From assembly GCA_930367215.1 (NCBI GenBank), contig OV884059.1:158718511-158782510 (forward strand): a stretch of DNA of 64,000 nt, in the 5' to 3' direction. The number at the start of each line of letters is the position of its first letter. Within the stretch, counting starts at the first letter, position 1. The stretch is from Pollenia angustigena (Eukaryota > Arthropoda > Insecta > Diptera > Polleniidae). Under the pieces are notes generated by a model. That model had not been told where the DNA came from, ran no database searches, and was given only the letters and a program-made list of their open reading frames with translations. A program made the translations under genes and the position numbers. Of this stretch, positions 52,201-64,000 are shown in pieces.

Positions 52201-55132
52201 CTAAAGTACCCTCCTCTGGTAGTGTTGGTGATGTTCATGGTAGTGGCGGTAGCAGTGGTGGTAATGCTAGTGATCGTTCGCAAGAGGATTCAGCATTTTA
52301 CGATGCCATTAATTCTTATGATGACAATTCTGCTTCAGTTACAAATAGCAACCATTATCATCATCACTACCGAGATGGTTCTTCACTAGCTAGAAGTTCG
52401 GTAAGGACAAGCAATCAGTTAGAAAATACATTTCAACAAAATTATAAATCCATTACGAGCGAAAAAGAAAAGGATAATTTCCTACAATCCGGTCCGTCGT
52501 CCTCGTCGCAGCGTATGAGGAGGCAAGCTTCAGCTGATAGTAGTATTTCAAATCAGAGCATAAATCTTGATGACCAGGGCGTAATGGCTAAAACACCTTC
52601 ACCTTTTTCGGTCAATCGCAAAAAACGCCACCAAAGTAATGCCAGTAATGAATCAAAGGATCTTATAGACTTTTCAGATTTTTGTGATGATAAAGACATG
52701 AGACCACCTTCAATGGCACCTCCTGAGCCGCCAGCATTAGATATTTTTCAAGATGACTTAGTAGAACGTCGCGATAGGTCCACACTTCAAAGAAATTCGG
52801 CAGTGGATGGTCGTCGTAATGGGATTCTGGCCTTAAAGGAAGGTCGTGAAAATTCGGAAAGTAGTACCAACTTAACACCCTCGCTAAGAAGACATCAATC
52901 TTTAAATTATGAAAATCATGAAATCATGTTGAACTCTGTTCCTAAAAGAATCTCAGCATTTCAAAATATTTCATCTCAGACAGATGATGATAAAAGGGAA
53001 CAGCAACAACAAGCACAGGAAATATTGGTTTTAACAAACAAAACTTCCGATATGAGTTTGAATGATGCAACTGAAAATAATGGTGGTGACCCTTCGCGAA
53101 GTACACCCACTAATCAAACCACTTCTTTGTCTACAGGTATAATGGTATATTCATCTTTAGCTGTAACATCTAGCGCTCAAAAGCCCACAAAATCCACCGG
53201 AGCCATACCAAAAAGTATAAGCTTTGATGCATCTGCCGATAAAGCTCATGGTCCTTCTACATCATCTTCATCTGCTAGACAAAATAGAAACTCATCACGT
53301 TTTCTGCAAGATCCCCTACGTACCAATGGTCCATCCACCTCTACTAGTTTAACTACAACTAACTCTGGTATATTTAATAAACTAAAGCAGGGTATTTTCA
53401 AACATCGACGTGGTCATAAGTCCAGACATAATGTTATAGTAAACTGTGACGAGAATTCACAAAATTCACGTAGCGTTTCATTTTCAACAAATAACTTAGA
53501 GGTTGCGTTAGAAATAGTTAGTGCCAATATACCAAGTTGTTCTACAACAACTGCTCAAGAACGTAGTGCAGGATATTATGATATCAGTGAGGATATCTTG
53601 GCAAAATATCGACGTAAAGTCAGTACATCGAGTGAAGCTACAAATTCTTCGACCGGTAATGGCACTGGAGCTATTGGTGAAGTAGTTGTTGGTGGAATTG
53701 CTAAAGATATTAATGGTCCACAAAGGTGGGTTAGATTTTTCAATAAGCTATTATTTAATAACAATTATTATTTTTGTTAGTAACCAACATTTTTCTATCC
53801 ATGACAAAATTATGGCTTTTAATATCATTAAGAAAAAGATACGTACTGTATTGTCTAAGACTGATTTGCATTCGGGCGATTTTCGTCATACAACTGTAAG
53901 TCAAGAATTTTTAATAGAAACTTTTTTCATTTTGCAATTAATTTTCTGTTTTAGCATACCAACACATCGCCCCTTTTAACCTATCTGCAAATTCAATTGG
54001 CCCAAGCCATAAATTTGCAAAACTTTCAACAAATATCTTATGTTTCCGAAGCCATCCGTTGCATATCTCAACTGGATATCAGCCAGCATACCAAGATAAT
54101 GGATGAGTTGCAAAATGACATACAAAAACGTCAAAGTTATTTACAGTATTTAATGCGTTATCGCCAAAATCTCTTAATGATTATGGAGAACATTGAACAA
54201 TATGAATCACGTTTGAAAAGTGAAAGTTCAACATGTAATCGCTATCTTATGGCAGTGTGTACGCGTTTGTTCTTCGAAAAAAGACAAGATAAAGTTAAAT
54301 CATTCCAAGAAGATTTTGCACGTCTAACAGTGTCAGATGATAAGATTGATTTGATTGAGGAATTTATCGACAGTCTCATGGAAGAATTAATGTCTTTGGG
54401 TGGCACATTGCATGGTATGCCCGATTGGCAAGCTGCTGAGGCACGTATGTCCTTAGAAAGAATATTACTGCAAAGTATGTATCAACACGTTATGTTCCCT
54501 AACGAGGATGCCGATTTATCAAGAGACTCGTAAGTTTCAAGTACCAAAGTAATCCTTGCAATGTTTCCAATATGTTTTTTTTTTTTTTTTTGTTCTTTTT
54601 AGGGTCTTATCTGAACACATAAGAAAATTACAAAATGTTATTACACCTTCCCATCCTGCTCTATGTATACCTCAAATTTATTTAGCTGAAGCACCATGGA
54701 GTTTGGCTCAACAAGAGTTAACTTTTATATCTGCCTATAAAACTCCACGTGAAAAGTTGCTGTGTGTTATAAGGTAGCAATTTTAATTTTAAATTTCATT
54801 ATTATATACTTAATAATTTTGTAAAAACTTTCAGATGCATTTCAAGTATAATGTGTTTATTACACATGTCTAGTGGTAGAGTACCTGCTGCCGATGATAT
54901 TTTACCCGTTCTAATTTATGTTGTCATAATGGTATGTACATGTTTTTCCTTTAACAAAAAAATGCGCTTATTTCTGCTCTCATAATAGGCCAATCCTCCT
55001 TACTTGTTATCGACCGTTGAATATATAACATGTTTTATTGGTGAAAAACTTGATGGTGAAGAACAATTCCACTGGACTTTATTTGGTTCAGTAGTAAAAT
55101 TTATAAAAACTATGGATTATTTAGATCAATAA
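49278..55132 (+). CDS. Gapvd1: GAPVD1/RME-6-type RasGAP and Rab5 GEF
   Basis: Nine exons: 49,278-49,424, 49,495-49,641, 49,708-50,144, 50,207-53,725, 53,781-53,895, 53,955-54,529, 54,603-54,773, 54,835-54,931, 54,989-55,132. The sum is 5,352 nt, 1,783 aa. A RasGAP-like domain covers about residues 120-430 ([40 protein letters not shown] at about 324). A ~1,000-residue Ser/Asn-rich, probably disordered region in exon 4 carries short repeats ([11 protein letters not shown] twice). The C-terminal part (from about 1,456) contains a helical region ([16 protein letters not shown]) and the VPS9 domain ([42 protein letters not shown]). The family activates Rab5 in clathrin-dependent endocytosis on early endosomes. 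Intron 3 appears to be GC-AG, and intron 4 is only 55 nt. Intact. Confidence 0.93.
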
Positions 55133-56499
55133 ACGTGTTATTTACGCTTAAACCCCCCTATATTTGGCAATGTTCACCAATATTATTTATTTATTTGATT
55201 GTATTTAAATTGTTCATAATGTTTTCTATAAGTTGAAATTGTATATTAAAATTTTTCTTTAACACTTATTGTCTTCAATACTATTGGAGTTTCTTTGTAG
55301 TATGTATAGAGTTTTGTCCTACATTGTTTTTTTAAGTCAAAATTAAATTTATTTGAAGTCCTTTTTTGCAACTTTTATTAAGCAATAGTTTATGCAATAT
55401 TTATATGAATCTGCAGCATTAAAATGTTACCTTCCTTTTCATCTGATGATATAAAATTTTAATGTAATGTAAAGATTTCTATAAAATATTTATAAAAAAC
55501 ATATAACTTTATCTGAAATGTATGTATGTATATTGATTAATATCAAATATTTTTCTATATAAGTTTATAAAAAGAAATCAATGCGAATACATAAATACTC
55601 TAATATAATTAAAATCGGATATTAAAATTAAAATAATGTATTTTGTTGTTGTCAATATAGCTTAATAACCGTGAACAACATAATTTTTTTTTTTTTTTGT
55701 TTGCTTTCCTTTCTACATACATATATTATTAAATAAAAGTGTTGAATGCAAAATTAAACAAGAATATTATGATCAAATTGTAATAAATGCATAGTTTAAC
55801 AATAAAATTCATACACGAAAATTTATGATATAAAATTTAGCAAATATTTTAGACAGTTGCTGCCCATAAATAAGGCTTTTTTTCTTTTAATTAATTTATT
55901 TATTTGCAAACCCTCCCCTAGTTACCCTAAACAGTTTGGAATTTGAATCCAGCACAATCGGTTCAGTAGGAAAATAATTATGCACAAATAAACACAACTA
56001 TAACATGCATAAGCTAGCTTAAGCAACTGTGCGAATACTTGTTAATCCAATGTGTCAAACCATAATAAACTTTTAGGAAAACTGTTTGTTAATTTGTTAT
56101 TTTTGTCATTGACCTCATGTATTAATTAGGGAAGTTAAGATACGCCTTTTTACCGATACTCAAAAAGAAATATCAGCGATACCGATGCGAATATTAAATT
56201 TAAATTCAAGGTAAAATTAACAAAACTCAAGTAAAGTAAATTTTTTAATAATCCAAAATTACAGTGTAAGAGATTATTAATATTTAAATTTGATTTAAAT
56301 AAGATTTTAAAAACAACGAATTGAATTTGAATTCATAGTAGAATTAACAAAAATGAATTTATTTTTTAAACAATAAAAAAAAAAAAAAAAAATGTGTAAG
56401 AGAATATTAACATCGTATTCATAAATAAGTGCCTATTTTTTACCACAAGTAAAAAAATACGTTTTTGAAATGCGTAAATTCATGATTTTTACTCAAATA
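55133..56499 (+). other. 3' UTR and flank of Gapvd1
   Basis: AT-rich with several candidate poly(A) signals, including ATTAAA at about 55,246 and AATAAA at 55,732-55,737. At about 56,018-56,040 a GCTTAAGCAACTGTGCGAAT block matches the interior of the 26,777-27,046 MITE, so a degraded relative of it lies at about 55,990-56,100. No gene. Confidence 0.4.
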
Positions 56500-56652
56500 T
56501 CAGGGTTTTTGAGATGTGGATTAAGTTTAAACTTAGTTTAACGTAGTCTGAAACTCGGGGTTTTCATTAAGCAAAACTAAGCTGTTTCGTCAAATTTTTG
56601 TATATAGACTAACTAAACCTAGTTTAACTGAGACCTCAAAAACCCAGCCTAA
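56500..56652. mobile_element. Small TIR element
   Basis: CAGGGTTTTTGAGATGTGG at the left and reverse-complemented CTGGGTTTTTGAGGTCTCAG at the right. Inner GTTTAAACTTAGTTTAAC and AACTAAACCTAGTTTAAC blocks extend the pairing. Target duplication not resolved. Confidence 0.55.
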
Positions 56653-57039
56653 GAGTGCTTAATATCATTGTGTAACATGATTTTATCAAGTATGTGATGA
56701 AAATCGATCTAATTCAAAACGAACGTTTTTAAAAGGTGTGATGCATTTCGAGGGATTTTAAAATCCATTTCTGAATTATTAAACCATATGATTTTTGTGT
56801 TAAGTATGGCAATGTTCAGCGTAGAAAAACAAAAATCATATGTTTTTAATAAACAAAGTAAAAAAGATAGACATTTTAAAAACGTTCGCCAAGATAGCAA
56901 CGAAAGTTAGCAACGACGGAAATTAAAAATCAAGGGATTTAGTGGCAACACCGGAAATGAAAATGAAGAGGTCTTTTGGATATGATTTTAGAAATATTTA
57001 TATAGATACAGATTAAAAAACATCCACCGTGCAAAAAAT
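56653..57039. other. Left flank of the satellite array
   Basis: AT-rich. The last ~30 bp (AATCGTCCAAGCTATTCAAG) looks like a diverged version of the satellite block CATCTCCCGAGCCGTTCCAG, so the array edge grades into it. No gene. Confidence 0.4.
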
Positions 57040-60000
57040 CGTCCAAGCTATTCAAGAAAAAAGTGGGTTCATCCAAAATGGTCAGTAAAAATCGTTGCTG
57101 ATTTATGCCGGCCAAACTAGGCAGTGCCAAGGCATAAGCTCAATGGAATATGGAAAAATACCACTCAAAGATTAAATAAATCAATTTTTAAAAAAGTCTC
57201 CCGAGCCGTTCCAGAGAAAAGTGGGTTCAAACAAAATGGTCAGTAAAAATCGTTGCTGATTTATGCCAGCCAAACTAGGCAGTGCCAAGGCATAAGCTCA
57301 ATGGAATATGGAAAAATACCACTCAAAGATTAAATAAATCAATTTTTGAAAACATCTCCCGAGCCGTTCCAGAGAAAAGTGGGTTCATCCAAAATGGTCA
57401 GTAAAAATCGTTGCTGATTTATGCCGGCCAAACTAGGCAGTGCCAAGGAATAAGCTCAATGGAATATGGAAAAATACCACTTAATGATTAAATAAATCAA
57501 TTTTTGAAAACATCTCCCGAGCCGTTCCAGAGAAAAGTGGGTTCATCCAAAATGGTCAGTAAAAATCGTTGCTGATTTATGCCAGCCAAACTAGGCAGTG
57601 CCAAGGCATAAGCTCAATGGAATATGGAAAAATACCACTCAAAGATTAAATAAATCAATTTTTAAAAACATCTCCCGAGCCGTTCCAGAGAAAAGTGGGT
57701 TCATCCAAAATGGTCAGTAAAAATCGTTGCTGATTTATGCCAGCCAAACTAGGCAGTGCCAAGGCATAAGCTCAATGGAATATGGAAAAATACCACTCAA
57801 AGATTAAATAAATCAATTTTTAAAAACATCTCCCGAGCCGTTCCAGAGAAAAGTGGGTTCATCCAAAATGGTCAGTAAAAATCGTTGCTGATTTATGCCG
57901 GCCAAACTAGGCAGTGCCAAGGAATAAGCTCAATGGAATATGGAAAAATACCACGTAATGATTAAAATAAATCAAATTTTTTAAAACATCTCCCGAGCCG
58001 TTCCAGAGAAAAGTGGGTTCATCCAAAATGGTCAGTAAAAATCGTTGCTGATTTATGCCAGCCAAACTAGGCAGTGCCAAGGCATAAGCTCAATGGAATA
58101 TGGAAAAATACCACTCAAAGATTAAATAAATCAATTTTAAAAAAGTCTCCCGAGCCGTTCCAGAGAAAAGTGGGTTCATCCAAAATGGTCAGTAAAAATC
58201 GTTGCTGATTTATGCCGGCCAAACTAGGCAGAGCCAAGGAATAAGCTCAATGGAATATGGAAAAATACCACTTAATGATTAAAATAAATCAATTTTTTAA
58301 AACATCTCCCGAGCCGTTCCAGAGAAAAGTGGGTTCATCCAAAATGGTCAGTAAAAATCGTTGCTGATTTATGCCAGCCAAACTAGGCAGTGCCAAGGCA
58401 TAAGCTCAATGGAATATGGAAAAATACCACTCAAAGATTAAATAAATCAATTTTTAAAAACATCTCCCGAGCCGTTCCAGAGAAAAGTGGGTTCATCCAA
58501 AATGGTCAGTAAAAATCGTTGCTGATTTATGCCGGCCAAACTAGGCAGTGCCAAGGAATAAGCTCAATGGAATATGGAAAAATACCACTTAATGATTAAA
58601 ATAAATAAATTTTTAAAAACATCTCCCGAGCCGTTCCAGAGAAAAGTGGGTTCATCCAAAATGGTCAGTAAAAATCGTTGCTGATTTATGCCAGCCAAAC
58701 TAGGCAGTGCCAAGGCATAAGCTCAATGGAATATGGAAAAATACCACTCAAAGATTAAATAAATCAATTTTTAAAAAAGTCTCCCGAGCCGTTCCAGAGA
58801 AAAGTGGGTTCATCCAAAATGGTCAGTAAAAATCGTTGCTGATTTATGCCGGCCAAACTAGGCAGTGCCAAGGAATAAGCTCAATGGAATATGGAAAAAT
58901 ACCACTTAATGATTAAAATAAATCAATTTTTAAAAACATCTCCCGAGCCGTTCCAGAGAAAAGTGGGTTCATCCAAAATGGTCAGTAAAAATCGTTGCTG
59001 ATTTATGCCAGCCAAACTAGGCAGTGCCAAGGCATAAGATCAATGGAATATGGAAAAATACCACTCAAAGATTAAATAAATCAATTTTTAAAAACATCTC
59101 CCGAGCCGTTCCAGAGAAAAGTGGGTTCATCCAAAATGGTCAGTAAAAATCGTTGCTGATTTATGCCAGCCAAACTAGGCAGTGCCAAGGCATAAGCTCA
59201 ATGGAATATGGAAAAATACCACTCAAAGATTAAATAAATCAATTTTTAAAAACATCTCCCGAGCCGTTCCAGAGAAAAGTGGGTTCATCCAAAATGGTCA
59301 GTAAAAATCGTTGCTGATTTATGCCAGCCAAACTAGGCAGTGCCAAGGCATAAGCTCAATGGAATATGGAAAAATACCACTCAAAGATTAAATAAATCAA
59401 TTTTTAAAAAAGTCTCCCGAGCCGTTCCAGAGAAAAGTGGGTTCATCCAAAATGGTCAGTAAAAATCGTTGCTGATTTATGCCGGCCAAACTAGGCAGTG
59501 CCAAGGAATAAGCTCAATGGAATATGGAAAAATACCACTTAATGATTAAAATAAATCAATTTTTAAAAACATCTCCCGAGCCGTTCCAGAGAAAAGTGGG
59601 TTCATCCAAAATGGTCAGTAAAAATCGTTGCTGATTTATGCCAGCCAAACTAGGCAGTGCCAAGGCATAAGCTCAATGGAATATGGAAAAATACCACTCA
59701 AAGATTAAATAAATCAATTTTTAAAAAAGTCTCCCGAGCCGTTCCAGAGAAAAGTGGGTTCATCCAAAATGGTCAGTAAAAATCGTTGCTGATTTATGCC
59801 GGCCAAACTAGGCAGTGCCAAGGAATAAGCTCAATGGAATATGGAAAAATACCACTTAATGATTAAAATAAATCAATTTTTAAAAACATCTCCCGAGCCG
59901 TTCCAGAGAAAAGTGGGTTCATCCAAAATGGTCAGTAAAAATCGTTGCTGATTTATGCCAGCCAAACTAGGCAGTGCCAAGGCATAAGCTCAATGGAATA

Positions 60001-63000
60001 TGGAAAAATACCACTCAAAGATTAAATAAATCAATTTTTAAAAACATCTCCCGAGCCGTTCCAGAGAAAAGTGGGTTCATCCAAAATGGTCAGTAAAAAT
60101 CGTTGCTGATTTATGCCAGCCAAACTAGGCAGTGCCAAGGCATAAGCTCAATGGAATATGGAAAAATACCACTCAAAGATTAAATAAGTCAATTTTTAAA
60201 AAAGTCTCCCGAGCCGTTCCAGAGAAAAGTGGGTTCATCCAAAATGGTCAGTAAAAATCGTTGCTGATTTATGCCAGCCAAACTAGGCAGTGCCAAGGCA
60301 TAAGCTCAATGGAATATGGAAAAATACCACTCAAAGATTAAATAAATCAATTTTTAAAAACATCTCCCGAGCCGTTCCAGAGAAAAGTGGGTTCATCCAA
60401 AATGGTCAGTAAAAATCGTTGCTGATTTATGCCAGCCAAACTAGGCAGTGCCAAGGCATAAGCTCAATGGAATATGGAAAAATACCACTCAAAGATTAAA
60501 TAAATCAATTTTTAAAAACATCTCCCGAGCCGTTCCAGAGAAAAGTGGGTTCATCCAAAATGGTCAGTAAAAATCGTTGCTGATTTATGCCAGCCAAACT
60601 AGGCAGTGCCAAGGCATAAGCTCAATGGAATATGGAAAAATACCACTCAAAGATTAAATAAATCAATTTTTAAAAACATCTCCCGAGCCGTTCCAGAGAA
60701 AAGTGGGTTCATCCAAAATGGTCAGTAAAAATCGTTGCTGATTTATGCCAGCCAAACTAGGCAGTGCCAAGGCATAAGCTCAATGGAATATGGAAAAATA
60801 CCACTCAAAGATTAAATAAGTCAATTTTTAAAAAAGTCTCCCGAGCCGTTCCAGAGAAAAGTGGGTTCATCCAAAATGGTCAGTAAAAATCGTTGCTGAT
60901 TTATGCCGGCCAAACTAGGCAGTGCCAAGGAATAAGCTCAATGGAATATGGAAAAATACCACTTAATGATTAAAATAAATAAATTTTTAAAAACATCTCC
61001 CGAGCCGTTCCAGAGAAAAGTGGGTTCATCCAAAATGGTCAGTAAAAATCGTTGCTGATTTATGCCAGCCAAACTAGGCAGTGCCAAGGCATAAGCTCAA
61101 TGGAATATGGAAAAATACCACTCAAAGATTAAATAAATCAATTTTTAAAAACATCTCCCGAGCCGTTCCAGAGAAAAGTGGGTTCATCCAAAATGGTCAG
61201 TAAAAATCGTTGCTGATTTATGCCAGCCAAACTAGGCAGTGCCAAGGCATAAGCTCAATGGAATATGGAAAAATACCACTCAAAGATTAAATAAATCAAT
61301 TTTTAGAAACATCTCCCGAGCCGTTCCAGAGAAAAGTGGGTTCATCCAAAATGGTCAGTAAAAATCGTTGCTGATTTATGCCAGCCAAACTAGGCAGTGC
61401 CAAGGCATAAGCTCAATGGAATATGGAAAAATACCACTCAAAGATTAAATAAGTCAATTTTTAAAAAAGTCTCCCGAGCCGTTCCAGAGAAAAGTGGGTT
61501 CATCCAAAATGGTCAGTAAAAATCGTTGCTGATTTATGCCGGCCAAACTAGGCAGTGCCAAGGAATAAGCTCAATGGAATATGGAAAAATACCACTTAAT
61601 GATTAAAATAAATAAATTTTTAAAAACATCTCCCGAGCCGTTCCAGAGAAAAGTGGGTTCATCCAAAATGGTCAGTAAAAATCGTTGCTGATTTATGCCA
61701 GCCAAACTAGGCAGTGCCAAGGCATAAGCTCAATGGAATATGGAAAAATACCACTCAAAGATTAAAGAAATCAATTTTTAAAAACATCTCCCGAGCCGTT
61801 CCAGAGAAAAGTGGGTTCATCCAAAATGGTCAGTAAAAATCGTTGCTGATTTATGCCAGCCAAACTAGGCAGTGCCAAGGCATAAGCTCAATGGAATATG
61901 GAAAAATACCACTCAAAGATTAAATAAATCAATTTTTAAAAACATCTCCCGAGCCGTTCCAGAGAAAAGTGGGTTCATCCAAAATGGTCAGTAAAAATCG
62001 TTGCTGATTTATGCCAGCCAAACTAGGCAGTGCCAAGGCATAAGCTCAATGGAATATGGAAAAATACCACTCAAAGATTAAATAAGTCAATTTTTAAAAA
62101 AGTCTCCCGAGCCGTTCCAGAGAAAAGTGGGTTCATCCAAAATGGTCAGTAAAAATCGTTGCTGATTTATGCCGGCCAAACTAGGCAGTGCCAAGGAATA
62201 AGCTCAATGGAATATGGAAAAATACCACTTAATGATTAAAATAAATAAATTTTTAAAAACATCTCCCGAGCCGTTCCAGAGAAAAGTGGGTTCATCCAAA
62301 ATGGTCAGTAAAAATCGTTGCTGATTTATGCCAGCCAAACTAGGCAGTGCCAAGGCATAAGCTCAATGGAATATGGAAAAATACCACTCAAAGATTAAAT
62401 AAATCAATTTTTAAAAAAGTCTCCCGAGCCGTTCCAGAGAAGTGGGTTCATCCAAAATGGTCAGTAAAAATCGTTGCTGATTTATGCCGGCCAAACTAGG
62501 CAGTGCCAAGGAATAAGCTCAATGGAATATGGAAAAATACCACTTAATGATTAAAATAAATCAATTTTTAAAAACATCTCCCGAGCCGTTCCAGAGAAAA
62601 GTGGGTTCATCCAAAATGGTCAGTAAAAATCGTTGCTGATTTATGCCAGCCAAACTAGGCAGTGCCAAGGAATAAGCTCAATGGAATATGGAAAAATACC
62701 ACTTAATGATTAAAATAAATAAATTTTTTAAAACATCTCCCGAGCCGTTCCAGAGAAGTGGGTTCATCCAAAATGGTCAGTAAAAATCGTTGCTGATTTA
62801 TGCCAGCCAAACTAGGCAGTGCCAAGGCATAAGCTCAATGGAATATGGAAAAATACCACTCAAAGATTAAATAAGTCAATTTTTAAAAAAGTCTCCCGAG
62901 CCGTTCCAGAGAAAAGTGGGTTCATCCAAAATGGTCAGTAAAAATCGTTGCTGATTTATGCCGGCCAAACTAGGCAGTGCCAAGGAATAAGCTCAATGGA

Positions 63001-64000
63001 ATATGGAAAAATACCACTTAATGATTAAAATAAATAAATTTTTAAAAACATCTCCCGAGCCGTTCCAGAGAAAAGTGGGTTCATCCAAAATGGTCAGTAA
63101 AAATCGTTGCTGATTTATGCCAGCCAAACTAGGCAGTGCCAAGGCATAAGCTCAATGGAATATGGAAAAATACCACTCAAAGATTAAATAAATCAATTTT
63201 TAAAAAAGTCTCCCGAGCCGTTCCAGAGAAAAGTGGGTTCATCCAAAATGGTCAGTAAAAATCGTTGCTGATTTATGCCGGCCAAACTAGGCAGTGCCAA
63301 GGAATAAGCTCAATGGAATATGGAAAAATACCACTTAATGATTAAAATAAATCAATTTTTTAAAACATCTCCCGAGCCGTTCCAGAGAAAAGTGGGTTCA
63401 TCCAAAATGGTCAGTAAAAATCGTTGCTGATTTATGCCGGCCAAACTAGGCAGTGCCAAGGAATAAGCTCAATGGAATATGGAAAAATACCACTTAATGA
63501 TTAAAATAAATCAATTTTTTAAAACATCTCCCGAGCCGTTCCAGAGAAAAGTGGGTTCATCCAAAATGGTCAGTAAAAATCGTTGCTGATTTATGCCAGC
63601 CAAACTAGGCAGTGCCAAGGCATAAGCTCAATGGAATATGGAAAAATACCACTCAAAGATTAAATAAATCAATTTTTAAAAAAGTCTCCCGAGCCGTTCC
63701 AGAGAAAAGTGGGTTCATCCAAAATGGTCAGTAAAAATCGTTGCTGATTTATGCCGGCCAAACTAGGCAGTGCCAAGGAATAAGCTCAATGGAATATGGA
63801 AAAATACCACTTAATGATTAAAATAAATCAATTTTTTAAAACATCTCCCGAGCCGTTCCAGAGAAAAGTGGGTTCATCCAAAATGGTCAGTAAAAATCGT
63901 TGCTGATTTATGCCAGCCAAACTAGGCAGTGCCAAGGCATAAGCTCAATGGAATATGGAAAAATACCACTTAATGATTAAAATAAATCAATTTTTAAAAA
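57040..64000. repeat. 158-bp satellite array with higher-order structure, about 44 units
   Basis: Successive units start with GTGGGTTCATCC at 57,063, 57,221, 57,379, 57,537 and 57,695, giving a 158-bp period to the window end. Two unit types occur. Type A has ATGCCAGCC, AAGGCATAAGC and CACTCAAAG (158 bp). Type B has ATGCCGGCC, AAGGAATAAGC and CACTTAATG plus one extra A (159 bp). The conserved core is TCTCCCGAGCCGTTCCAGAG. B units follow a preceding unit ending AAAAAAGTC in nearly all cases. B-to-B spacing is 317 bp (dimers) or 633 bp (AAAB tetramers). No long frame is conserved. Likely heterochromatic; the array continues beyond the window. Confidence 0.97.

Noticed and set aside
57040..64000. 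CRISPR-like array
   Set aside because: The whole 158-bp unit is repeated with no unique spacers, in a fly genome; it is a satellite.

Overview
The window looks like a piece of a brachyceran fly genome, probably a calyptrate such as a blow fly or house fly relative. It is AT-rich and has short GT-AG introns. It holds a ZAD-C2H2 zinc-finger gene typical of higher Diptera, a near-perfect BUD31/l(1)10Bb protein and a GAPVD1 orthologue, and it is crowded with non-LTR retrotransposons and terminal-inverted-repeat (TIR) elements. The species call is inference from these features only.

Layout. 1-9,000: no host gene; a decayed reverse-transcriptase fragment, a 1.6 kb hAT-like element with an 8-bp target duplication, dispersed repeats (one with a hammerhead-ribozyme-like core), a 0.8 kb TIR element and a tRNA-derived SINE. 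9,100-13,620 (minus): a ZAD-C2H2 regulator whose second coding exon can splice to either of two duplicated terminal exon pairs. 14,973-15,473 (minus): two-exon BUD31, a spliceosome subunit. 16,882-27,052: a dead pogo/Tigger-like transposon with nested insertions several levels deep, including a CR1/Jockey-group retrotransposon with an intact 954-codon ORF2, itself carrying a Harbinger-like MITE in ORF1. 27,000-40,500: no host gene recognised; many MITEs, a 3.15 kb foldback with ~620-bp arms holding a Tc1-like remnant, and two more copies of the hammerhead-bearing repeat. 40,748-42,554 (minus): a 5'-truncated RNase H-bearing retrotransposon with a 13-bp target duplication. 44,880-48,849: a second pogo-like TIR element containing a Waldo-like R1-clade retrotransposon inserted in (ACAT)n. 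49,278-55,132 (plus): nine-exon Gapvd1 (RasGAP + VPS9), with one apparent GC-AG intron. 57,040-64,000: a 158-bp satellite running off the window, organised as dimers (317 bp) and tetramers (633 bp).

The three host genes have separate jobs: sequence-specific transcription regulation, pre-mRNA splicing, and Rab5-dependent endocytosis. Nothing suggests that they work as a unit. The rest of the window is a layered record of mobile-element activity. All exon boundaries were derived by hand from splice motifs, phase and protein similarity; the assembled coding lengths of all gene models are multiples of three.
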